Origin: Actinopolyspora lacussalsi subsp. righensis
Lineage (GTDB): Bacteria > Actinomycetota > Actinomycetes > Mycobacteriales > Pseudonocardiaceae
DNA: 64,000 nucleotides
Assembly: GCF_900116555.1 (NCBI RefSeq)
Contig: NZ_FPAT01000012.1
Location: forward strand, 1 to 64,000
Reading direction: 5' to 3'
Each line of letters opens with the position of its first letter. The first letter of the stretch is position 1. Positions 39,004 through 49,609 of the stretch are shown here, piece after piece. The notes beneath the pieces were generated by a model. It saw only the letters and a list, made by a program, of their open reading frames with translations, was not told the origin of the DNA and did not search any database. Both the position numbers and the translations under genes were made by a program.

Positions 39004-39399
39004 TCAGAGCGTGTACTCCAACCGGAGCAGTCCGTGCTCGAACTCGACGGAGCGACTCGCTATGCCGGTGAGTTCTCCGGTACCGGATGTGGGGACGATG
39101 GTGCCGTAGGTGCGCTGCTCCATCCCGTCCGCGAGCCCGCCGTGCTGCAGCACGAAGGTGCCGTGCCGACCGTCGAGCGAGCCCTCGAAGCGTTCGGAGA
39201 TCACGTAGCCACCGCCGGAGGCCCCTCCGGCGGTGAGCACCACGCCGGTACCCGTGCCGTCGAGCACGCCCTGGTACCGCTTCCGGATCGAGACCCTGGA
39301 CAGTCTGGGTCCCTCCGCCGGTTCGTCGTAGACGGACTCGTCCCACTCCAGAACCTCGAACGGGACCTCGACGGTACGGCTCTCGTGTTGCTCGATCAT
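39004..39399 (-). CDS. DUF3224 family protein
   Basis: A 131-residue beta-rich protein. The pattern FEVLEWDESVY, LSRVSIRKRYQGVLDGTGTG, YVISERFEGSLDGRHGTFVLQH, and GTIVPTSGTGELTGIAS matches DUF3224 (allene oxide cyclase-like barrel). There is no signal peptide. The function is unknown. Its start is followed upstream by a 19-bp tandem repeat array and a copy of the dispersed hairpin. Confidence 0.88.
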   Translation of the reverse strand: MIEQHESRTVEVPFEVLEWDESVYDEPAEGPRLSRVSIRKRYQGVLDGTGTGVVLTAGGASGGGYVISERFEGSLDGRHGTFVLQHGGLADGMEQRTYGTIVPTSGTGELTGIASRSVEFEHGLLRLEYTL

Positions 39400-39428
39400 G
39401 GGCCGAAGCTATCTGTCGGCACCGACAT

Positions 39429-39504
39429 CACGGGGCGTTCGGGACATCACGGGGTGTTCGGGAGAGCACGGGGTGTTCGGGAGAGCACGGGGTGTTCGGG
39501 TCAG
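39429..39504. repeat. Four 19-bp tandem repeats
   Basis: The unit CACGGGGTGTTCGGGAGAG is repeated with a 19-bp period at 39429, 39448, 39467 and 39486; the first and last copies carry changes. It lies 30-105 bp upstream of the DUF3224 start and 17 bp from a dispersed hairpin. Confidence 0.85.
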
Positions 39505-39520
39505 CCGCTGCGGTGGGTGT

Positions 39521-39538
39521 CGATTTCTCGCGAAATCG
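39521..39538. repeat. Dispersed hairpin repeat, single copy
   Basis: CGATTTC-TCGC-GAAATCG is the same short hairpin as at 22305, 22358, 46554 and 46629, with the same right flank (GCCG). Here it is not followed by the longer element. Confidence 0.8.
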
Positions 39539-39631
39539 CCGAGCGGGGGCGAGGAGGCGAAGCGGCGGAGCAAATCGAGCCGAAACGAGAACCGGCCGTC
39601 TCCCGCATCGCGGAAAACGGCCGGTCACCGG

Positions 39632-39708
39632 TGGAGCCGCCTAGGGGAGTCGAACCCCTGACCTACGCATTACGAGTGCGTCGCTCTGACCTACTGAGCT
39701 AAGGCGGC
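39632..39708 (-). tRNA. tRNA-Thr, anticodon CGU
   Basis: The 77-nt cloverleaf reads from 39708. Acceptor GCCGCCT pairs with AGGCGGC; the D-arm contains AGCTCAGTAGGTCAGAGC; anticodon stem ACGCA/TGCGT encloses CTCGTAA with anticodon CGT, reading ACG. The T-arm is CAGGGGTTCGACTCCCCTA-like, and CCA is encoded at the 3' end. Confidence 0.97.
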
Positions 39709-39811
39709 GAAACCGAGTACAAGTGTAGCGGGTACGTGAACGTCACCCGCAGGCCCCCGGCTCGTTGAGAAATGGAGTGATGACGATCACGGGAATACCG
39801 GAAGGTGCTGG

Positions 39812-41362
39812 ATGCGCATACCCCCTGTCCACCGGATCGCGATCTGTTCCGCCGTCTCGTTCGCCGTCGCGTGTCTGAGCCTTCCCGCCGCGACCGCGCA
39901 GAGCACACCCCCGGAAACCCCCACTCCCTCCCCCGAGATCCCGGGACAACCTCCCGGCAGGAGCGAGCCGGAGAAGCCGGTTCCCGGGCCGGTGGTGGCC
40001 GAGGCGGGCACCGGCATCGGTCTGCTGCGGGTGCTGCCGAACGCGGTTCCGGGCGAGTCGATCCTGGACGCTCCCGAGTTCGACGAGCAGTTGCCCAGGC
40101 AAGCACTGGTGGAAACCGGGATGGGTCTGGCAACGGCCAAGGCCAACTCGAAGGCGTACCTCGCCCAGGAGCACGCGATCGCCGAGTCCGCACCGTTCGG
40201 ATTCGCCGTGGGAGGCAACGCACCCGCGCTACCCGGCTCGCTGGCGCAGACCGCGATACCCGATCACGCCGAGCCCAGGACCAGAGGTCTGGAACCACCG
40301 TCCACCCCACTGGACAAGTTGCTCGACCTCGGCCTGCTGAAAGGCAACGTGCACGCCCGCTGGGACGAGAAGCTCGGTCCCTGCGTGGAACCGATCGCCG
40401 ACGCCGAGACCACGTTGGCGAGTATCTCGGCGCTGAACGTGCTGCCTTCGCTGCAGAGCCGGGAGGACGAACTCGCCGAGAAGGTCTCCAGCGGTACGAG
40501 TGAGCTCGCCGCCGACGAGGCCGGGGCACTGCGCGACGGATTGAACCAACTGGCCGGACCGCTCGAACGGCTGGGGGGCCTGCTGGGAGGTGCGGGAAGC
40601 TCCGACGCGTCCGGTTCGGTGCTGCGGGTTCCCGAGATCATGCACGCCCGCTCCAACGTGCGACTGGTGGACGTGGCGGGGCAGGACAACAAGGCGGTCC
40701 GCTCCACCTCGCGGTTCGACGTCGCCAGCATCCGGCTGTTCGCGGGGACCTCGCAGGAACTGCGCATCGACATCGTCAGCCAGCCGACCCTCACCGCCAC
40801 GGCCACCGGCGATCCGAAGACCTCCACGGTGGACTACAGTGCGCCGGTACTGCGGGTCAGCCGCGGGGGCGAGGAACTGTTCACGTTGGACGCGGCCAAC
40901 CCCGAGTTCGAACTTCCGATCGGCATCCCGCTGCCCACCTCGGGCCTCGACTCCGACGTTCCGCTGGTCGGGCACTCGGACGAGTCCGGGGTGCTGGACA
41001 TCGGCGTGCTGCGGCTCAGTCTCGGCGAACTGACCGAGCAGCGGGACGGGACCGCGGTACGCGCGGGGGCACGGCTGCTGGACCTGAAGATCCTGCCGAA
41101 CGAGCTGCTCGGCTTCTCCAGCGCACTCGCCCAGATCTCGTTCGGCGAGCAGTTCGCCAGGGCGAACGCGCCGAAGGGCGGTGTCGACTGCTCGACCTCG
41201 ACCCAGCCACCGACCACCACCCCACCGGCGCCCGGGGGCGACTCCCCGCCGCTGGCGAAGACCTCGGGGGCCTACCACGCGGTGCCGCTGTTCTGGACCG
41301 GAACGGCCCTGTTGCTGCTGGGCGCGGTGCTGGTGGCGGCACTGCCACGCCGCCGGGGGTGA
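39812..41362 (+). CDS. Exported protein with LAxTG-like C-terminal sorting signal
   Basis: A 516-residue protein starting at ATG with AAGGTG upstream. The signal peptide is MRIPPVHRIAICSAVSFAVA, with cleavage probably near residues 28-30. A Pro-rich stretch follows, then a large region of unknown fold (ALVETGMGLATAKANSKAYL; a SCO1860-like style). The tail has LAKTSG, a hydrophobic helix (FWTGTALLLLGAVLVAAL) and PRRRG. This is the layout of a sortase substrate, but the fifth motif residue is Ser where LAxTG has Gly, so anchoring by a class E sortase is uncertain. No sortase gene is nearby. It lies between tRNA-Thr and the convergent holB. Confidence 0.75.
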   Translation: MRIPPVHRIAICSAVSFAVACLSLPAATAQSTPPETPTPSPEIPGQPPGRSEPEKPVPGPVVAEAGTGIGLLRVLPNAVPGESILDAPEFDEQLPRQALVETGMGLATAKANSKAYLAQEHAIAESAPFGFAVGGNAPALPGSLAQTAIPDHAEPRTRGLEPPSTPLDKLLDLGLLKGNVHARWDEKLGPCVEPIADAETTLASISALNVLPSLQSREDELAEKVSSGTSELAADEAGALRDGLNQLAGPLERLGGLLGGAGSSDASGSVLRVPEIMHARSNVRLVDVAGQDNKAVRSTSRFDVASIRLFAGTSQELRIDIVSQPTLTATATGDPKTSTVDYSAPVLRVSRGGEELFTLDAANPEFELPIGIPLPTSGLDSDVPLVGHSDESGVLDIGVLRLSLGELTEQRDGTAVRAGARLLDLKILPNELLGFSSALAQISFGEQFARANAPKGGVDCSTSTQPPTTTPPAPGGDSPPLAKTSGAYHAVPLFWTGTALLLLGAVLVAALPRRRG

Positions 41363-41370
41363 GTCCGGGA

Positions 41371-42615
41371 TCACCGGTGGAGTTCGGCGGCCAACGCCTC
41401 CACGGCGATGATCGGTTTGACGTTGCGGTCCAGCGCGGTTCGGCAGCGCAGCACCGCTTCCAACCGGCGCAGGGCGGTCTCGGAGGTCCACTCCGCGGCC
41501 GCCCGACGTGCCTGGCTCGCGAAATCGGGGTGGTTCAGCGGCACCTCGGCCCCGAAGCCGAGGGCCAGCACGTCCCGGTAGAACCCGGCGAGATCGACCA
41601 GCGCCAGGTCCAGCGCGTCCCGCTGTGAGCGGGTGGCGCGGGCCTTCTGCTTCTTCTCCAGCTCCTTCAGCGCCGCGTTGGCGCCCCTGGTGGCCGAGGA
41701 GGTCCCCTTGCCGGTGCCCCCGGCACCCATCGCGGTACGCAGCTCCTCCTTCTCGGCCTCGTCGCGCGACTGGTTGGCCTCGCCGGCCTCGGTCTCGGCG
41801 GCGCGGACCAACCCGCTCGCCTCGCTGAAGACCTCGGACAGCCCGCGCAGCCCGAGCGGGATGCGCAACACGGCCTCGCGGCGTTCCCTGGCTTGCTGGT
41901 CGGTGGCCAGCCGACGAGCACGATCGACGTGCCCGCCGCACACCGAGGCCGCCCAGTCGGCCATGGACCGCTCGACACCCTCCCGGTGGTGCAGCACCTC
42001 GGCGATCGCCTCCGTGAGCGGGGTGCGCAACTGCACGCCACGGCACCGGGAACGGATGGTCACCGGCACGTCGGCGGGATGGTCCGAGGGCGAGCACAGC
42101 AGGAAAACAGTGCGCGCGGGGGGTTCCTCGACCGCTTTGAGCAGCGCGTTCGCCGCGCCCTCCGTGAGCCGGTCGGCGTCCTCGATGAGCACGACCCGCC
42201 AGAGACCGGTGTTGGGTCGTCGGGCCGCGGCCTGCACCAGCGAACGCATCTCGGCGACCGAGATCGAGAGACCTTCCGGCACCACCGTGGTGACATCGGC
42301 GTGAGTGCCCGCGAGTGCCGTCTCGCAGGCGACGCACTCGCCGCAGCCGGCCGTTTCCGGGTCGGTGCACTGCAACGCTCCCGCGAACGCGCGGGCCATG
42401 ACGGGATGTCCCGAACCCGGTGGACCGGTGAACAGCCAGGCGTGGGTCATGGCTCCCGTGGCGGTGTCGCGCCCCGCCAACCGGTCACGCGCCGCCCGAG
42501 CGGCCTCGCGCAGGGTGCGCACGGCTTCGGGCTGGCCGACTACCTCGGCCCAGATGCCCTCGGGCCCCCGCTCGGCGACGGCCCCGGCTGCCGGGGCCGT
42601 TGTCTCGCTTGCCAT
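41371..42615 (-). CDS. holB: DNA polymerase III delta-prime subunit of the clamp loader
   Basis: A 414-residue protein equivalent to Rv3644c. The AAA+ fold has a degenerate Walker A, GPPGSGHP, with His in place of the catalytic Lys. That is expected for delta-prime, which acts as the rigid stator of the clamp loader and does not hydrolyse ATP. Other marks are CGECVACETALAGTHAD (zinc-module cysteines), VRRVVLIEDADRL-like VVLIEDADRLTEGAANALLK, and TIRSRCRGVQLRTP. A charged insert (about 290-330) precedes the C-terminal collar domain. It sits 21 bp past topA. Confidence 0.94.
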   Translation of the reverse strand: MASETTAPAAGAVAERGPEGIWAEVVGQPEAVRTLREAARAARDRLAGRDTATGAMTHAWLFTGPPGSGHPVMARAFAGALQCTDPETAGCGECVACETALAGTHADVTTVVPEGLSISVAEMRSLVQAAARRPNTGLWRVVLIEDADRLTEGAANALLKAVEEPPARTVFLLCSPSDHPADVPVTIRSRCRGVQLRTPLTEAIAEVLHHREGVERSMADWAASVCGGHVDRARRLATDQQARERREAVLRIPLGLRGLSEVFSEASGLVRAAETEAGEANQSRDEAEKEELRTAMGAGGTGKGTSSATRGANAALKELEKKQKARATRSQRDALDLALVDLAGFYRDVLALGFGAEVPLNHPDFASQARRAAAEWTSETALRRLEAVLRCRTALDRNVKPIIAVEALAAELHR

Positions 42616-42636
42616 CGCCGGTACCTCGAAACCCGA

Positions 42637-45690
<3,054 letters not shown>

Positions 45691-45875
45691 GCCTACCTGC
45701 TCTCGTCTGGAGGTGTCCGATCCGTCAGTGTGCACCGTGTCCGGTCCTGTTCGCCGTCCCGGGGAACGCACAGCGTGACACACGCCGCCCCGGTTCCGCG
45801 CGCTTCACCAGGCCGAACGTCCCCTACCTCGGCAGTGTTCCGCCATGACGCCCACGAGGAGGTGTGTCGAACGAC

Positions 45876-46460
45876 TCACGGCGACAGCGGCCATGCTCCC
45901 CCAGGAGCGCCGTTCGGCGCGGGTCCGACGAGCTCGGCCAACCGAGTCAGGCGACGCCGGCCCACGATCCGCAACGCGGGCTCCGCACCCGGCGAACCGA
46001 CCGTCCTGGCTGGTAGGCCCGCACGACCGAGTGACGAAACAAGCGGCCCGTGAGTCTCCGGCACGCTCGGATCCAGCCCGAGTAGATACCCCCCAGTGGT
46101 GGGGGCGCCCGCGATGAGCGTCCAGACGCGCAGCGCCGAACCATCCGGGTTGAATCCGTTCGGCACCGACTTTACCGCGCCGTGTAACCAACTCGCGGCC
46201 AGCTGGGTCAGATCGGCCCGGAACGAGGTCCGCAACAGTGATTCACCGCACTCGGTGCGGGACACTTCCACGGGTACTCCCCGCGCCCGGAACATCTCGT
46301 GCAGTGCGCGGGCCCGCCAGGACTCGGCGAGCACGACGGAGAGGCACGCTGCGGTGCCGCGCCCGAAACCGGTCACCTGGCCGTGGCCGCAGAGCAGGCC
46401 GGCCAGATCGGCGATACGAGCGGGCCGTGCCTCGGCCGAGAAGAACGAAAGCTGGCCCAC
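45876..46460 (-). CDS. Conserved actinobacterial hypothetical protein, Rv3647c-like
   Basis: A 194-residue protein. GTG at 46460 gives the conserved beginning GQLSFFSAEARPARIADLAG; an upstream reading of 133 more codons would run through the composite repeat and is rejected. The sequence LCGHGQVTGFGRGTAACLSV and the close VTGRRRLTRLAELVG-like RIVGRRRLTRLAELVGP mark the family. The function is unknown; alternating basic helices leave DNA binding possible. It lies 185 bp upstream of topA, as in M. tuberculosis. Confidence 0.85.
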   Translation of the reverse strand: MGQLSFFSAEARPARIADLAGLLCGHGQVTGFGRGTAACLSVVLAESWRARALHEMFRARGVPVEVSRTECGESLLRTSFRADLTQLAASWLHGAVKSVPNGFNPDGSALRVWTLIAGAPTTGGYLLGLDPSVPETHGPLVSSLGRAGLPARTVGSPGAEPALRIVGRRRLTRLAELVGPAPNGAPGGAWPLSP

Positions 46461-46553
46461 TCCGGTGATCGTAGAGTCCCGCGCGCTCCGGGCGCCAGAG
46501 CACACGATCACCGGAACCGGGCCGAGGAACAGCCACACGGCTTCCGGGCGCCG

Positions 46554-46829
46554 CGATTTCTCACGAAATCGCCGCGCCGCTGGTCGAGGAGCCCTGTGTA
46601 CGTGGGGCGGTTCCCCTCCGGAGAACGTCGATTTCTCGCGAAATCGCCGCGCCGGAACAACGCAGGGCGAACTCCCACCACGCCCGCAAGCCGCACTCCG
46701 ACCATCCCGGCGGTCGGCACCGCCGCGGGTTCTCGCGTGCGGCTCTCGCGAGGAAGGCCCGACGTTGTGTAGGTCGCTACCCGATGTCGGGCCTCCCCGC
46801 GGCGAGAGCCGTGCGCGAGGTTCCGCCAC
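46554..46829. repeat. Composite palindromic repeat, copy 2
   Basis: This fills most of the gap between the hppA stop and the Rv3647c-like start. Hairpins CGATTTC-TCAC-GAAATCG (46554-46571) and CGATTTC-TCGC-GAAATCG (46629-46646) are followed by the longer element at 46668-46829. That opens with CGAACTCCCACCAC, carries GGCACCGCCGCGGGTTCTC, the outer stem (GTGCGGCTCTCGC with GCGAGAGCCGTGC) and the inner stem CCCGAC/GTCGGG around the loop GTTGTGTAGGTCGCTACCC, and ends GAGGTTCCGCCAC. Compared with copy 1, both stems keep pairing while some arm bases differ. Confidence 0.87.
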
Positions 46830-46869
46830 TGAAGTAACCACGGAAGACGAGGTGGTCACGGTTCCGAAA

Positions 46870-49293
46870 TCACTTGGCGCCGTTGACGACCTCGTCCCCG
46901 GAGCTCTCGGCGATGGCGGTACTCCTCCGCTTGGAGGAGATCACCGCCGCGGCTATCACGAGGAAGCAGGCCACCGCGATGGTGATCCGCAGCCCGAGCG
47001 AGGCGTCGACCCCGACCGTCACGGTTACCACGGCGGGCGCCACCAGCACCGAAACCAGGTTCATCACCTTCAGCAGCGGGTTGATGGCGGGACCGGCGGT
47101 GTCCTTGAACGGGTCGCCGACCGTGTCGCCGATGACGGTGGCCTCGTGGGCGAGCGAGCCCTTGCCGCCGTGGTAGCCGTCCTCGACCAGTTTCTTGGAG
47201 TTGTCCCAGGCACCGCCCGAGTTCGCCAGGAAGATCGCCATCAGGGTTCCCACCGCGATCGCACCGGCCAGGTAACCGGCCAGCGGCCCGACCCCGAGTC
47301 CGAAGCCGACCGCTATGGGAGCGAGTACAGCCAACAGCCCCGGCGTGGCCAACTCCCGCAGCGAGTCCCTGGTGCAGATGTCGACCACCCGGCCGTACTC
47401 GGGACGCTCCGAGCCATCCATGATTCCAGGCTTGGCGGAGAACTGCCTGCGCACCTCGTGCACAACCGCTCCCGCCGCCCGGGAGACCGCGTTGATGGCC
47501 AGTCCGGCGAACAGGAACACCACGGCGGCACCGATGATGACCCCGACGAGCACGTTCGGGGCGTACACCAGGAACTCGCCGACAGTGAGCTGAGCACCGA
47601 TGGCGGCCAGTGCGCTGCCTATCGCGTCGCGGTACGAGCCGAACAGCGCGGTGGCCGCCAGTACGGCGGTGGCGATCGCGATGCCCTTCGTGATGGCCTT
47701 GGTGGTGTTGCCGACCGCGTCCAGCTCGGTGAGCACGGCCGCCCCCTCGCCCTCGAACTCGCCGGACATCTCCGCGATCCCCTGCGCGTTGTCGGCCACG
47801 GGACCGAAGGTGTCCATCGCGACGATCACGCCGACGGTGGTCAGCAGTCCGCAGCCCGCCAGCGCGACCGCGAACAGCGCCACCGATATGGAGCCGGACA
47901 GCAGGAAGGCCCCGAACACCGCCGCCGCGATGACCAGCGCGGTGTAGACGGCCGACTCGAAACCGACCGAGAAACCGGTGAGTATCACCGTGGCCGGACC
48001 GGTGGTGGAGGACCTGCCGACGTCGCGTACCGGCCTGCGCTCGGTGGCGGTGAAGTAGCCGGTCAGTTTGAGGATGACGACGGCGAGCGCGATGCCGATG
48101 ATCACGGAGACGAGCGCGACCACCGCGGGGTTGCCGCCGAGGTCGAGGATCCGGGGCGGAACTCCGGTCAGCTCGGCGTACGAACCGGGCAGGTAGAGCA
48201 GCGCGGCGATCGCGCAGGCCACGGCGGATATCGCCGCCGAGATGTAGAAGGAGCGGTTGATGGCGACCAGCGCGCCCTCGCCGCTTCGCGCCCTGGTGAT
48301 GTAGACACCGAGCACGGCGGTGATCACCCCGATGGCGGGCACGATCAGTGGGAAGAGCAGTCCCTTGGTGCCGAACGCGGCGGTTCCCAGGATCAGTGAG
48401 GCCACCAGGGTGACCGCGTAGGACTCGAACAGATCGGCGGCCATTCCGGCACAGTCGCCGACGTTGTCACCCACGTTGTCCGCGATCGTGGCGGCGTTGC
48501 GCGGGTCGTCCTCCGGGATGTTCTGTTCCACCTTGCCGACCAGGTCGGCACCGACGTCGGCCGCCTTGGTGAAGATTCCACCACCCACACGCATGAACAT
48601 CGCCAGCAGCGCGGCACCGAATCCGAAGCCCTCCAGAACGCGTGGCGCCTGTCCCGCGTAGACCAGCACCACCAGCGCGGCGCCGAACAACCCCAGTCCG
48701 ATGGTGGTCATGCCGACCACCCCGCCGGTGCGGAAAGCGATCCGCATCGCCTTGGTTCTGCCCGCGGTCGGGTCGTTGGCGGCAGCGGCGACACGCAGGT
48801 TGGCCCGCGTGGACAACCACATGCCGAGATAACCGATGGCGGCGGAGAACGCCGCGCCGAACAGGAAGAACACCGATCTGCCGATCCGCTGCGCCGGTGT
48901 CTCGGCCGGGAGCGCGAACAGCAGCAGGAACACGATCACCGCGAAGAACGCCAGGGTGCGGAACTGGCGGTTGAGATAGGCCGAGGCACCTTCCTGGACG
49001 GCTCGGGCGATCTCGCGCATCCGCTCGGGCCCCTCGGCCGCCGCCAGCACCTCACGGATGAGCACGTAGCCGAACACGAGAGCGGCCAGTGCGATGACCA
49101 GTACGATTCCGACGATCGTGTAATCGGCGGTGTCGAGCCGCAGCAGGGACGACGGCTCCTGGGCCAGGACGTGCCCACCGTGCGGCACGGCTCGCGGTTC
49201 CGCCGACGTGCCCGCGAATTCACCGCCCGGTGGCGCGGACCGCGGTCCGGTGCTCGCGGCCCACCCGGACCGGGCAACGTTGAGCAGGGACAT
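46870..49293 (-). CDS. hppA: Membrane-bound proton-pumping pyrophosphatase, K+-independent
   Basis: An 807-residue pump that uses pyrophosphate hydrolysis to move protons out of the cytosol. ATG at 49293 has AGGAGG five bases upstream. About 16 transmembrane segments are visible. Active-site motifs are DVGADLVGKVE, PEDDPRNAATIADNVGDNVGDC, and DTVGDPFKDT near the C-terminus. GNTTKAITKG carries the Lys that marks the K+-independent class, where K+-dependent pumps have Ala. A 50-residue N-terminal stretch before the first helix is poorly conserved. It lies head-to-head with the helicase gene. Such a pump may help energy economy under salt or low-energy stress. Confidence 0.95.
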   Translation of the reverse strand: MSLLNVARSGWAASTGPRSAPPGGEFAGTSAEPRAVPHGGHVLAQEPSSLLRLDTADYTIVGIVLVIALAALVFGYVLIREVLAAAEGPERMREIARAVQEGASAYLNRQFRTLAFFAVIVFLLLFALPAETPAQRIGRSVFFLFGAAFSAAIGYLGMWLSTRANLRVAAAANDPTAGRTKAMRIAFRTGGVVGMTTIGLGLFGAALVVLVYAGQAPRVLEGFGFGAALLAMFMRVGGGIFTKAADVGADLVGKVEQNIPEDDPRNAATIADNVGDNVGDCAGMAADLFESYAVTLVASLILGTAAFGTKGLLFPLIVPAIGVITAVLGVYITRARSGEGALVAINRSFYISAAISAVACAIAALLYLPGSYAELTGVPPRILDLGGNPAVVALVSVIIGIALAVVILKLTGYFTATERRPVRDVGRSSTTGPATVILTGFSVGFESAVYTALVIAAAVFGAFLLSGSISVALFAVALAGCGLLTTVGVIVAMDTFGPVADNAQGIAEMSGEFEGEGAAVLTELDAVGNTTKAITKGIAIATAVLAATALFGSYRDAIGSALAAIGAQLTVGEFLVYAPNVLVGVIIGAAVVFLFAGLAINAVSRAAGAVVHEVRRQFSAKPGIMDGSERPEYGRVVDICTRDSLRELATPGLLAVLAPIAVGFGLGVGPLAGYLAGAIAVGTLMAIFLANSGGAWDNSKKLVEDGYHGGKGSLAHEATVIGDTVGDPFKDTAGPAINPLLKVMNLVSVLVAPAVVTVTVGVDASLGLRITIAVACFLVIAAAVISSKRRSTAIAESSGDEVVNGAK

Positions 49294-49609
49294 TCGTCCT
49301 CCTCGGTTGTGCTCGGGTCACGTGCCGGAGAGCTTCGGATCCGGCTTCGGACACCGGTGTCACACCGAGGCGAGCGGTGCTGCTCCGCCCCGTACGCGGT
49401 ATCCGCGACCCTTTCCATGCAAAGTGCTTCGATTCACTTTGTGATCTTCCACTCGTTCCGGACTGCGCATTCTTCCACCATGGATCGATCAAGGCATCCG
49501 GATGATCACCCGTTCAGGGGGACGGTGCGGCGACTGAAGCGATGGAGATCGGCACGGGCGAGTCAGCACTGCGCGCACCACCGACGGTCGGTTGTGCGAG
49601 GCTCGGAAC
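49294..49609. other. Divergent promoter region of hppA and the helicase gene
   Basis: A 316-bp gap. CAAAGTG at 49420-49426 and CACTTTG at 49435-49441 form an inverted repeat with an 8-base spacer in a locally AT-rich patch, placed between the two divergent starts and a possible operator. No gene was seen. Confidence 0.45.

Noticed and set aside
46461-46859. A 133-codon N-terminal extension of the Rv3647c-like gene
   Set aside because: It reads through the composite repeat; the conserved family start is GTG at 46460.
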